Source of the DNA: Hymenopellis radicata
Lineage: Eukaryota > Basidiomycota > Agaricomycetes > Agaricales > Physalacriaceae
Direction: 5' to 3'
Assembly: GCA_015501595.1 (NCBI GenBank)
Contig: JADNRX010000014.1
Span: 248,001-312,000 of the forward strand
Length of the DNA stretch: 64,000 nt
Position numbers and translations under genes: made by a program. The notes beneath the pieces were generated by a model. That model saw only the letters and a program-made list of their open reading frames with translations. It did no database searches and was not told the DNA's origin. Of this stretch, positions 1 to 10,509 are shown in pieces. How positions within the stretch are numbered: the first letter of the stretch is position 1; each line of letters begins with the position of its first letter.

Positions 1-12
1 TCTCTCCTGCAG

Positions 13-645
13 ACTTTAACAATTTCTCGCGTCAAACCGCATCCACCAACCCCAAACTCGATAGTGCTCGGATCAGTGACTCGGTTATCCCCCATTCAAG
101 CGCTGTTATCAATATCAGTCGTGGATGGCGTTCCTTTACCTGTAGGAGAAGAGTTTACGGGAGTTATACGTGTTCAGGATGTGAGAGCCACAGAAAAAGA
201 TAAGGTTAAGATCTCCGATTGTTTTCGTGGTTCGTTGTCTGTTGCTTAGCATCGGTCGGGGAACTAAATTAAGAGATTCACAGGTGGGGACGTCGTTCGA
301 GGGCAGGTGGTAAGTAAATCCGGGCTTACGCCCTCTTGCTTTGCTGACATTCGGCCAGATATCGCTCGGAGATGCGCGCAGTTATTTTATCACCACTGCT
401 CGTAACGACCGTAAGTCCTATTCCTGATTTACACTGTTGCCTTTATATTGATCTCATCTTGCTATCAGTCGGGGTAATCTTCGCCACTAGTGCAGGTAAG
501 CCATCTATACATCTTGATTCTGGTCCCATTCAAACATTCGGTTATAGCTGGTGCGACGCTGGAGCCCGTTTCCTGGATTTCAATGCGATGCACAAAGACT
601 GGTCAACTTGAAAAGAGAAAGTGCGCGAAGCCGGATGGTCTATAA
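13..645 (+). CDS. CSL4: Exosome complex component CSL4 (5' end outside window)
   Basis: The protein is a cap subunit of the RNA exosome. CSL4 helps the nine-subunit core bind and thread RNA for 3'-5' decay in nucleus and cytoplasm. Translation of the first exon (about 13-229, preceded by a CTGCAG acceptor-like end) gives VLGSVTRLSPIQALLSI and GVIRVQDVRATEKDKV, the S1/OB-fold region typical of CSL4. Splicing by eye gives exons 284-309, 359-410, 469-495 and 548-645. The joins read through GGDVVRGQV, ISLGDARSYFITTARNDLGVIFATSAG and a C-terminal segment GATLEPVSWISMRCTKTG, ending RKCAKPDGL-stop. Human and yeast CSL4 end in a similar SW-x-x-M-x-C-P/T-KT patch, normally part of a zinc-ribbon-like domain. 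The N-terminal domain lies upstream of the window. Identification rests on several conserved blocks and I regard it as secure. Confidence 0.93.
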
Positions 646-1141
646 TCCTACTTGTATCGATTCCTTGTTCTCCTTTCTGGTCTAAGGGAATGATTTAGAA
701 AAACGTTGTCGAGTGTTCGCCCGTAATAGACCCTCAACATGATCCTTATGTCCATGAGAATAATGTGGACCAGTGTGTATGACTTTCAGGTCCACGAGGA
801 TATTGTGGACTAATGCAAGATTCGACGTGTAGAGTGGAAAGAAAGTTAAGAAACGTCCTAGAACGGGGAGGATCTCGGATAGATGGTGGAGATGGCTGTA
901 GCGAGATGGCTGTAGACAATCTGTAGATGGTCAAAGTGTCAGCAGCCCAACAACGACCCGCTTTGAAAGGATGCAACGAGAGCCTTTCTTGGTGTGTGAC
1001 AGGGTGACTGTCGCTGTGACACAAATCCGCTTTTGGAAATTACATTTGCGGTTACCACAGCTTGCCTTCTACGAGCAACTCCTCACCTCGGTTCTCTCCT
1101 CGAGTCTAGCTGCAGTGCCCGGAAGCACTGACGCATACAAA
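646..1141. other. Intergenic region between CSL4 and nudE
   Basis: No convincing gene is seen. It holds the 3' flank of CSL4 and the promoter of the next gene. Two small local duplications are visible: a GTGGAC-centred pair near 765-815 and a doubled GAGATGGCTGTAG near 888-915. Confidence 0.6.
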
Positions 1142-3251
1142 ATGGACGATTCCTCGACCGACTGGCGCGACAAGTACAATGAGGTAAGGGTGCTTGATTG
1201 TCGATGTGTTCGTATTCTTATCCGAACGTTCTCCCTTACCTCTCCACCTCGCTCTCTCTTACCTCTCCCAACCCTCAATTCACAATGTATTGACGAAATC
1301 ACTATACAAGATGGCCGATATGCTTGCAGAGACAAGGGCTGAATTGGACGATTTTCATGGCGCCAGTAAGGAATTGGAGGCAGAACTTGAGAATGAGCTT
1401 GCGAGGACAGAGAAGGCACAGCAGGACTTGAAGATCAAGGTGGCCAAAGCTGAGGCGGAGCGAGATGAATGGAAGGTGCGTCCCTGGTAGTGTTGAGCTA
1501 TTCGACTACTAATCGCTATTATTTAGAACAAATTCATGTCGCTTCAAACTAATCACAATACGACGACCACGTCTCTGCAACGCGAGCTCGATAAGCTACG
1601 CCAGGATCATCAGCAGATTAAAGTGCAGCTCCGGGAGCTCGAAATGGGAAATGACGACTTGGAGCGGACAGAACGAGCAGTGTCGTCGAGTCTTGCGGAT
1701 GCGGAGTCCAAGTATTCTCGGGCTCTTGAAGAAAAGATTCTTTTGGAACACGAGCTACTGGATAAAGCAAACTGTGAGGAGCAGTGCCAACGTTTCAAGG
1801 ATGAACTGCGAGGTGTGTAATTCGTTTATGCCCTAGTCAGTATCCTCTAATCACATGACAGATGCTAATGCGGAAATATCTGCACTCAAGGACCAACTCT
1901 TGGCTGCAGCTACTGCATCTCCAGACTCGTCGGCCTCGTCTATTCATTCTTCCCATTCCTCCGAGTCGTCAACCCATCATACTCCCACCATCTCAAACGA
2001 CGATCTTCTCAATACTCCCCCTCCTGCTGATCTGCAGCTGTCAGATCTTGACCCTAGCACGGATAGTTTACTTTCTGATGACGAGGAGGCTACTCCAAGA
2101 AAGCCTACACCGTCACGGACTACCGGCCAATCCATACTCCTTCAACGGGCTGGTCTCTCAACGCCACCGAAGGGTATCCCAAGATCCTCCTCAATCCCAT
2201 CTCCTTATTCGTCAACACCCAGAACACCCCAGAACCGTCCGTCACCTGTCACGCGTAAACCATCCGTGGCCAGCACGACTTCGAAGAGCAAAGGCGTCCA
2301 AATGGTTTCGGAAATGCGCGCCAGAGTCAAGACTTTGGAACAGAAGATCCACACTCGTGTTCCACGTTTGCGCATGGGTAGTAATGCACCTCGTCCGAAC
2401 GGTACACCTACCCCCTCCGCGATACCCTCTCCGCCATTCAATAAGTCTATATTGGCGAGATCCAGCTGGGAGAATCCGTTATCACGCAAAAGCTCTGAAT
2501 CAAAACGAAGCCAGGACAGCGATAAGGAGAAGGACAAGAAGAGTGCAGACTCGACGGGCTGGGTTCTCATTATGGAGGACTCTCCATCACCGAGGAAAGA
2601 AGACACAGACCGACGACGTTTGTCCAGCCCTTCGAGGTCAACTTCCCAACGCGGCGTGGCGTCCACGTCGTCTTCCCCTACTTCTGCTCTAGCAAACTTT
2701 CGTCTACTTCTACTTTCGCAGCATCTGGTATCAAGCGTCCCCAATCCAGATTGTCTGCCACGACCTCGTCCACGTGGAGTTCATCCACCATATCCCGACC
2801 GTCGACCCCCACATTCCTTCCACTTCCTTCTAACGGCTCGTATTCAGGGCTTCCGGGCCAGAAACGCTCCACTGGCCCTGCTTCCACTTCCTTTATCCAG
2901 CCTAAACGCTCATCTCTAGGCTCAAGTACTGCCGCTATGCCCCCACCTTCCGATGTTCCCAGACCACGACCTGCGTCCGGCAGTGCTAAGAGTCCCAGGG
3001 AGGTTGCCAAAGCTCTACCCAGTCTACCATCAGGCCTTCCGTTGAACGTTACGATGCGGAGCTCGTCTAGATTACCGACGACCTCAAGCTCGACCTCACT
3101 AGCTCAAAGTCGTATTGGGCGACCGAGTGGAGGCAGCGGCGGTGCTCTTCCAAGACGGGGAAGCGACGCAGCAGACCCGAATCTAACGATCAACAACCTG
3201 CGACCGCGGTCGGGGAGCTCTGCTGGGACGTATGGAAGGAGTGTAACTTGA
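1142..3251 (+). CDS. nudE: Nuclear distribution protein nudE (NDE1/NDEL1 family)
   Basis: NudE links LIS1/NudF to cytoplasmic dynein and controls nuclear migration and hyphal transport. Exons by eye are 1142-1183, 1311-1475, 1527-1812 and 1862 onward, giving MDDSSTDWRDKYNE, then a long heptad-rich segment including ADMLAETRAELDDF, LQRELDKLRQDHQQIK and DELRDANAEISALKDQL. That N-terminal coiled coil of about 160 residues is the family's LIS1/dynein-binding region. It is followed by a long Ser/Pro/Thr-rich basic tail, typical of fungal NudE, ending LRPRSGSSAGTYGRSVT. The tail changes reading frame between about 2637 and 2692. Either a 56-nt intron with a weak donor (GTCAAC) is used, or one base is missing near 2690. 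The second reading gives SALSKLSSTSTFAASGIKRP across the joint. The coiled-coil assignment is strong and the exact tail is uncertain. Confidence 0.85.
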
Positions 3252-3499
3252 TGTGTTTTTTTTGGCTATATTACTCACAAGAACTATCTTATTTTTTTCT
3301 CCCACCAACTGTATTTTTGCCGACGATCTTTACTTATTTTTCTCTTTCCTACACGTCCGGTAGTACCCGCTAACATTCTATAATTCGTGTGTTCGCACTA
3401 CGGAACGACGATACTCTTAGAGTACTTTTACTATTAGAGGACAATGTAATGATTATTATTGTGACGTAAGGACAAACTGACTCTTTCGTTTTGACCACC

Positions 3500-5123
3500 A
3501 TGTCGTCGGAGGCGTCCAGCTCAAGTGCGGTTCCCGAACGGTCGCTAAACCGACAAGTCGTGCTCGATGAGGACGAATACACGGCTGCGCTGTCCCATAT
3601 CATTGCACGCGACTTCTTTCCTTCACTTGTTCACTTGGATGCGACCAATGGATACTTGGATGCTCTAGACAGTCCGGGATCCCCACCTCATCTCCGCCTC
3701 TGTGCGCCGCATTGAGCAGCTCAATGAGACGCCTATCCATGGCCCTCGTTCGCATGTCATTCCCATGGCCACGCCGATGGAGACACCCTATGTATCTGGC
3801 GGGCGCCCATTCGATACCCCCATGTCCGTGCGCGATCAGCCTCCCCTGAAGCGCGCGCGCTACGACGACTCGCTCAGCCTCGATTCGTTCCAGGCGCGCT
3901 ACACCTCGGAAGACAATTCCAGCTTTACGGAGATTCTGGACAGCGAGAACCAGGCGCGCAAGGAAAAGTGGGGATGGGCGTGGGATGCACAAAGGAGGGT
4001 GGCGGATAAGAATTTGCTGGTTGCGGCTTCGAGAGAGCAGATGTTGCTGGAGGGTCCATCGGGGAGCGGCGCGCGGCCAGGTGTGAGGGAGAGGATCTTG
4101 ATCGAGCCTGCGACTGTCGCTGGCTTTATATGCGACAGTGCTCCTGCCGACGAAGAGGATGAAAAGGGCAAAGGTAAAGAGAAGGCTCTCGCGGTAGTAT
4201 GGAAGAAGAAAGCAGACGAGGAGGAAGAAACGGATGTAATGGCGCCTCTCAAAGAGCCTCGCCACGCAGGCATGGATGGGTGGAAATTCAAGGTATTTAT
4301 TCGTTTTCTAGATTTCAGAATCACACTGAACCTTACGACTAGGCTCGTAATGCTTTAATGTTCCCTCCGGATGCAGACGAAACACCCTACTACAAACCAC
4401 CGACTGTTGACACTAAATCGGCCGATGTCAAGGTTATTAAATACAACAGCACGCGGCTGTCTGAACAGGATGACAGGCCGCAACAATTGTCTGCTCCTCC
4501 GAGTCCTACTCGAAGTAGAATTGACGCTGCTATTCAAGGCACTCCTTGTAGGTTAATTCACGGTCCTGTTTTCAACTTTATTAACTGTTAGACGTAGATC
4601 ATCCTCGGTCGCCCGGAAGCAACAAGTTCAAACTGGTTCCCAACCTACCCTCTCCTACAGCGTCTGAGCTTGGACCGACGGCTGTTAAAGAGCTCATGAC
4701 ATGGGGAACACTGAATGCTACGCCTCGGATCATTTCTCAGAGTGAGGACGCGGATCTGCCGCCCCGAGCACGCCTTTCCACCTCCCTGCGCCTTCGAAAC
4801 GAGAGCGGATATCGCACAAGCTTTCTAACAATGCTTCTAAAAGCTTGCGGGCGAAAGCCACGCTCTTGGGTGTCCGAACTCCTGGTCTGACACCAATGCC
4901 AGGACGGAAAGGATCGATGCCACCTCCGTCGTGGACACCGAGACGATCAGAGGCTGCAGGGAATCTTACACCAGCTGCTAAGAGGTTGTTGGACAGGACA
5001 ACGATGGGTGCTCTCGCGTCGAGGAGAGCAGAGGCGATGGAAAGGACATCCGGCTGGGCAACATCACAGCCAAAGGAGAGAGACATGAAGAGAATTCGGT
5101 GGACACCGACACCGGGAATGTAG
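3500..5123 (+). CDS. ESS2: ESS2/DGCR14-family nuclear splicing factor (frame broken twice)
   Basis: ESS2 (DGCR14; Bis1 in fission yeast) is a nuclear protein associated with the late C complex of the spliceosome. The first block, VVLDEDEYTAALSHIIARDFFPSL, is the family hallmark. Later blocks are IEQLNETPIHGPR, FQARYTSEDNSSFTEILD, ENQARKEKWGWAWDAQ, WKFKARNALMFPPDADE and the C-terminal ELMTWGTLNATPRII. Introns by eye are 4293-4342 and 4548-4591. Two frame changes disrupt the reading. One extra base near 3674-3680 separates YLDALDSP from the expected DPHLISASVRRIEQL. One missing base in the C run near 4761-4765 separates SEDADLPP from PSTPFHLPAPSKRERISHKL. With both, all conserved blocks are recovered in order. 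The gene ends 31 bp before the convergent FAM192A-like gene. I attribute the breaks to sequence errors rather than decay. Confidence 0.88.
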
Positions 5124-5153
5124 TACAACAGACTATGATTGATTTCGATAAGT

Positions 5154-6038
5154 CTATACTAGTTTTGAACGTTTTGTCTTTGGCTCAGTCTCGGGGTCGT
5201 CCTGCGGCGGTGGTGATGCTGCACGTTTCTTGTCGGTTGAAGAAGCTGCTGGTGTGGCGGGTTTTGCCTTCTTCTTTACAACCACTCCCTTGAGAGCCTT
5301 TTTCTGGTCCTTCTTCACAACAGGCGGCGGTTTTGGCTTTTGCGCGGCAGGCTGCGATGAAGCTATTACTGGCGGAGGATTCGTAGACCGTGCAGCAACA
5401 GCCCTGTTAGAGTCGATAAGGGCACCGGCGAAACGAGGGACAAGACGTACTCTTTGAATCCCTTGACCTCTTCTCCATCCTGTTCCTTTCTCAGCTTCTC
5501 CTCGGCCAGCTCCTTCTCGCGTATAGAATCAAGAAACATGATTTCATCCTCTTCCAATGCCCGGAATTGATTGGCTGTGCATTATTAGAATAGCGCAGCG
5601 GGCAGGAGACGGGACGGGGCTTTACCTAGCTTAGTTTTTTCCTCATACTCCTCTTGTTTCGCAATCTACGGCCAATGAATACCGCGGGACAGCAGGAGGG
5701 TAAAAAAAGTCATACTCTGTTCGCAGCGAGTTTCTAACCGCCCAACGGAACCACCAAATGGAAAGTAAATACATGACAGTCACAATTAAGCAAAGCGTAC
5801 ACACTTCCGCTAGACTACGGCCATCGTAGGCCTCGTCGACCTGCTTTGGAGGCTCCTGTCCAAGTCTAGATGTATGTCAGAGCGGTAACTATGCTGCCGA
5901 CGGGGGTCGTGTGCACCTGGCATAGGCGGCGCGCCACTGCTCGTCCCGACGGGACTTTGCAGATTCGACGTCGTCCTGCGAAACAAAGCGAGAGCCGATG
6001 GCGCCTGAAGACAGCGAAGGAATAGCAGCCTCTTCCAT
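5154..6038 (-). CDS. FAM192A/NIP30-like nuclear protein (Fyv6-type N-terminal domain)
   Basis: Members of this family (PSME3IP1/FAM192A, yeast Fyv6) are small nuclear coiled proteins. The animal protein binds the PA28-gamma proteasome activator and yeast Fyv6 acts in the second step of splicing. The start at 6038 gives MEEAAIPSLSSGAIGSRFVS. Splicing by eye of about six exons gives DEQWRAAYARLGQEPP, YDGRSLAEKLAANRIAKQEEYEEKTKLANQF and ALEEDEIMFLDSIREKELAEE. This matches the family pattern of RSL-x-E-x-L followed by the LDxDE-x-x-FLD motif. The C-terminal half is lysine/alanine/proline-rich and probably disordered, ending KTKRSKLV. Some acceptor choices in the 5590-5850 segment are approximate. 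The gene shares a 103-bp divergent promoter with SRF1. Confidence 0.82.
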
Positions 6039-6133
6039 ACTGCTGCGTAGTCGTGGTAAGAGGTTGATCGGTCAAATCGGGGTAGTTGCCAAAAAGAGTC
6101 CGTATATCATTCTGGTTTTGCCTTCTTTACTTC

Positions 6134-6145
6134 ATGACCGCATGA
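6134..6145 (+). promoter_or_regulatory. Minimal upstream ORF overlapping the SRF1 start (ATGA)
   Basis: ATG-ACC-GCA-TGA at 6134-6145 ends in a stop that overlaps the ATG of the SRF1-like gene in the four bases ATGA. This geometry can make main-ORF translation depend on leaky scanning or reinitiation. Transcript evidence would be needed to show that the 5' end lies upstream of 6134. Confidence 0.35.
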
Positions 6146-7561
6146 GTTCGCCTCCTCGTCCTCCGTCAGCGTCGACGACGACGAGCCTGAATCCGAACGC
6201 CAGCCTACGCAGCCACTATCGCCCGCCGCCAACCATCTCGACCGTCGTCACTATCCCTCGTACGTTTCGTCTGCGGTCTCGCACCGTAACTGGCTGATCT
6301 TGTCCTTAGCATGGGCGAAGGATGAACCCCCGTCACCGACAGAGCAGCCCTCCTCGCTCGCGGATTTCCATTCAGAGTCCAGGCCCTCCGTCATCGGCTC
6401 TCTACAGTCCTCCAATTCCCCGCCGAGCCGCTGGTGGCCGTTCACACTTCCACGACCAAGAGATTATCTTACTGCAGACTTTGACGACTATGCAAAAACA
6501 GAAAAGAAACCGCAGCATTCCTTCAAAGATCGCTCCATGTCGTGGCTGCCCTCCTCCGCCGCAGGGACATGGAAGGAGAAACCGGCCGAATCATCAGAGC
6601 AGGCGCGACGGCGCGACTGGGGACTCCAGATCTCGCTTCCTACTCCGTCCGTGGCCCCATTCACGCTTGCCCAGAACCCCACTCCCGGATGGGAATCTCC
6701 CTGGACCGCTAGAGTAGCCGCACAGGGTCCCACACGGCAAGATGGCTTCGACTTTGGCGACTTTGAACATGTCTCGTCATCCTCCAGTAGTAAGGAGACA
6801 CCATGGCGTAGCCGCAAGAAACGGCTACGCACATTCATTCTATCCAACACATATGTTCCACTGGTGAGTGGAGGGCTTGGCCCGCAGCGGTGTCTGTCTC
6901 TCATCATCATGATCCGTAGCTATTCCGGTTCATAAACATCACCTTTACCGCGGCTGCTCTTGGCGTAGCTATCCAAGTCCGGCAGCAAGAAAAGGAGAAT
7001 GGCATAATGGGCGCAGTTGGCAGCTCCCCGTGAGTTCCGTCCATTGATCCCGACATCGCCTCAGACCTGATGTCTATTGCAGCACTCTCATTATCATTTT
7101 TTCCCCTTTGACCCTTCTGCACGTCCTCTATGCAATATATGTGAGGATGTTTTACTTCGCATTTGTCTCGGGAGGCTAACCATCCGCAGCTGGAATACTT
7201 CGGACGCCCGCTTGGGCTGTGGCGTACGTCTGCCAAGCTGGCACATACGCTATTTGACGTGCTCTTCATCTGCATGTGGTCGTCTGCCCTGTCGCTGTGC
7301 TTTGACAACTACTTCACGTCGCTCGTTCCTTGCGCTTCGGAGTCTACGACTTCGTGGTACAATGAGCTACCTCGGCCTGCCAGTAATCTACCGACAGTCG
7401 AGGGCAGCATCGGCGACACCATATGCGACAGCCAGGTGGCCCTCATAAGCCTAGTTTGTGTTGGACTGCTGATGTATTGCACAAACCTGGTGATCAGTCT
7501 TTTCCGAATATTCGAAAAGGTGAAGTATCATCCTACATCAGCTGGCCTGAGGGTACCCTAG
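6142..7561 (+). CDS. SRF1: SRF1-like four-span membrane protein (regulator of phospholipase D)
   Basis: SRF1 in yeast is a membrane protein that regulates phospholipase D (Spo14). Basidiomycete genomes carry a longer homologue. Exons by eye are 6142-6259, 6310-6863, 6920-7029, 7083-7140 and 7190-7561. The first 230 residues are hydrophilic, Pro/Ser-rich and presumably cytosolic. They lead into [37 protein letters not shown] (first span), an SSP loop, [29 protein letters not shown] (second), [26 protein letters not shown] (third) and [26 protein letters not shown] (fourth). The block [22 protein letters not shown] is the most family-specific feature. No frame breaks are needed. A tiny uORF overlaps the start. 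The family assignment is good; the biochemical role in this organism is inferred. Confidence 0.8.
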
Positions 7562-7800
7562 CAGCCGACGTGTCACGTCGTCCTCTGTATCTTATGTACC
7601 AGACATCCTATATCGCAGCACATGTAGATCATCGCAACCTATCCACTATGAACGTTCTTATTATTTACTTAACTTATTATCCATTGTATCGTACCATGGA
7701 CATCCGTCTTCATCTACCAGAACGCCGTTCTCGCGCGTTCTACTTCCACTCGTTTCTGGTCAACTTCTACTGTACTTATAAATATGTAGAACAATGCAAT

Positions 7801-9408
7801 TTAAGATGAAACGACCTCTATCGATTCCTCTAGTGGCGGGCCTTGGTCGACATTGGAATGGTCAGTGCCAACGACGACAAATCCAATAAATACAAGCAGT
7901 GCTCCGAGAATCACCTGAAGCTGAACGAGGTTCCCTAGCGCAAAGTCTCCCAACACAGCAAAAGGAATAGTGAGGCTGAGCCCGATCGTCACGACGAGTG
8001 GCGTCGTCTTAAGCATAGCCAGCACATATAAAAAGTCACTAGACCAAGTGATGAACATCTAGTGGCTGACTTGAGTCTGCGGCGTAGCTAAAGATAACAC
8101 CGCCACATACATTGATCAGGAGCGCCGCAACCACCTTGCCCGTACTCGGCAGCTCCAGCGTTTCGGCGCCTATAACGTGCAGGAAAACACCGATCGGCCA
8201 ACACGCGAGAATGTTGAAGAGCCCAACGAATCCGAAGAAGAGCTGCATGTCGATGCGGCTCTCCGCTTTGATCTGGACTTTGAGCAGAATGACATAAAGC
8301 GCGTAGAATACGGCCGATATAAGAGCGAGGAAGTCGCCGAAGAGCGGGTGCATCGTCGAGGCATCGACCAGTGCGGGCTCAGTGGACGTGGAGGACGAGT
8401 CCGAAAGCGACACGAGAAGGACACCGATGAAACTGTCGAGAAACTTTGAGTATATTCACAAAACTGCCGTTCCCTGGAGAAGCTTTTCACCTTATTAAGA
8501 CCGCTATGAACTTGGTTCCAGTGAGCTGCTCGACCCGAAATACGCGCCCTATTCCCAGAGTGAAGAAACCTATCAGCGGCGAAGATGTCAGACTCGGCTC
8601 GATGCATTGGAAGAAAGTAGCGTACCACTCATGCTCGACAAAATGGTCGCACTCGCCACACTTGTGTAGTTCAGTGATGCGTTTACCGTCCAGTTGGCAA
8701 TGAACCTGTAACAGGTTCGAGGCAAGTTCGTCTAAACGAAATCATCTGCTACTGACCACAGAAGACAAAACCACGATGCTAAACGCGCCGTTTCACGCAT
8801 TGTGAGAGGAACGTCCGGACCGCTCTGCTGACAGACAACAAGTTAACAATCCGTAGAACAGCCTGTATGAGCAAACCCTACTAGATGAGGAGTATCATGA
8901 TGTATACTGCTATCTTGGGGTAATTCTTGATAGCCTTCGCCTTTGAAGTAATTCAGAACTGAGCAACTGCATGCATGTATTTAGGAGCTTACGAATTGAG
9001 AAACCTTGACGGGCGCGTCGCTTCCATGTGAGCCTTATAATGACCGGAATGAGATAAAACGCGAAAGCGCTCGTGTTCAAGTAGGTCACGCTATCGAGGC
9101 ATGATAATGAGCCGATCTGACGCCATCGCAGGTTCGTCACGCTTACAGAAAGGGTTTCTCATAGCCAGCGTCGAACATGTCCTAAATGCCCCGTTCAGAT
9201 TCACCTCGAGTTGTTGAACAGGATAGTCAATCACCTGCGTAATGAAATTGGAAGACGTCCATAGTACGACGACGACCAGTAAGAGAGCAATTCCGACGAT
9301 GTAGTCTCTCTTCCGAAATATGTTGTCCTGCGAGATGAGCTTTAACCGAGTGCTGGAACGACTCCGGGCTCGATTAAGAAGAGAATCACGTTGAGGGGAG
9401 GTCTCCAT
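7801..9408 (-). CDS. SLC35F5-like EamA/drug-metabolite transporter (vacuolar membrane type)
   Basis: This is a ten-span-type transporter of the SLC35F/EamA superfamily. Its closest recognised relatives are SLC35F5 and yeast YML018C/THI74, whose substrates are poorly defined. The start at 9408 gives METSPQRDSLLNRARS, then the first span DYIVGIALLLVVVVLWTSSNFITQ. Small exons follow encoding DMFDAGYEKPFL and VTYLNTSAFAFYLIPVII, a signature of SLC35F5. Later exons give FIAVLI, MHPLFGDFLALISAVFYALYVILLKVQI, MQLFFGFVGLFNILACWPIGVFL and the last spans MLKTTPLVVTIGLSLTIPFAVLGD and VQLQVILGALLVFIGFVVVGT. The stop is at 7801-7803. The middle exons between about 8650 and 9000 are the least certain part of the model. 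It faces SLX9 across a divergent promoter. Confidence 0.85.
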
Positions 9409-9641
9409 ATCAAGTAAGCAGGAAGTGCGCTGGCCGTGAGGCAGAATGAGCGCGTTGTGGTGGTCGAGCACAGAGATAGCAGTTAACCGAGGATGCCATA
9501 TTAGTACTGATCGGTGCCTTGAAGTCCCTCTGCCTCAAACTACTCAATCGTATAACTGAAAGAGAGAGTAATCACTGCACAGAATGGTTAGAAATCCCAA
9601 GACTGTCTTTTTCTTTTCTTCTTCTGAAATACCTCAAGCCC

Positions 9642-10324
9642 AAGGAAATCAGGAAAAAATCTACAGCCAGACATGCGCATTCCGCAAAAGTCCAACGCGC
9701 GCAAAAAGTTGGTTATCCATTCCGATGGTCAATCACTATCAGTAATACTCCCTACAGGACGAAACAACGCCAACAACCTCTCCGAGTCAACCGCTTCCCC
9801 AGACAGCAGACTCAAAACGCGCGAAACACGAAGCCCTCATGCAACGTGAGTGTGATCATCACAGATACAACCCGCCACTCCAGATTAACGATCCCCTCAC
9901 AGGCATAGACGACTCCCGTGCGCCGTATTCCAAGTCCCACGCCCGACGGGTGAAGCGCAAATCAAGAGAACAACTCGCTGGCGGCATGAACGATCTCGAA
10001 TCCGTTCTACACACATTAGCAGCAGACGATCCGGCCATAGTTGATCCAAAAACCAGTCCACCGGATTCCAAGCCCAAGACAAAACAAATCGGAGAGGGCA
10101 AGGGCGCGACACTGAGCGAAAAGCAACGAAAGAAACAGTTGTACGTCGGTCATGATAAACCTCGCGTCTGCCCGTCTAACCCTACGCCCAGAGCATTAGA
10201 GCGTCTGCGCCATCCACTTATACTCTCAAACCCTCAATTCGCTGTAAACCCTTTCGAGACTATCCGAACACATGCTCGAAATACATTATTAAAGCATTCT
10301 GTGGATAGCTCAGATGCTCAATAA
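9642..10324 (+). CDS. SLX9: Ribosome biogenesis protein SLX9 (start unresolved)
   Basis: SLX9 (FAM207A in animals) is a nucleolar protein that helps 18S rRNA processing and export of pre-40S particles. The body is clear: YSKSHARRVKRKSREQLAGGMNDLESVL, KQIGEGKGATLSEKQRKKQL and the C-terminal RLRHPLILSNPQFAVNPFETIRTHARNTLLKHS, the family signature. By eye the exons are about 9642-9704 (KEIRKKSTARHAHSAKVQRAQK), the exon encoding DETTPTTSPSQPLPQT...KHEALMQ, and the last exon to 10324. The expected N-terminal methionine is missing: the codon before PKEIRKKS reads AAG, not ATG, and the nearest ATG (9584) is out of frame. Either the start lies in an unrecognised upstream exon or a base error or substitution is present. 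Confidence 0.8.
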
Positions 10325-10509
10325 ATTTCTCTCATCACGCGTATGCCTTCTGAATGCAATCTTTCGAGTCCATAAACAAAAGCGATGATGAGGAATTGGG
10401 TATCCAAACGTGCATTGTGCCGGGTTTATGAATCTACAGATTAAGGAAAGATGGTATTTATACTTGAGCGAAGGAAACGCGAAAAGAAAGATTAACATGG
10501 GCCCACATT

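Noticed and set aside
2205..3010. Minus-strand frames opposite nudE
   Set aside because: No known motif. The plus-strand Ser/Pro-rich tail explains the open frames.
3674..3680. Explaining the ESS2 frame change by a micro-intron
   Set aside because: The conserved blocks on both sides are separated by a single surplus base, so no intron can fit.
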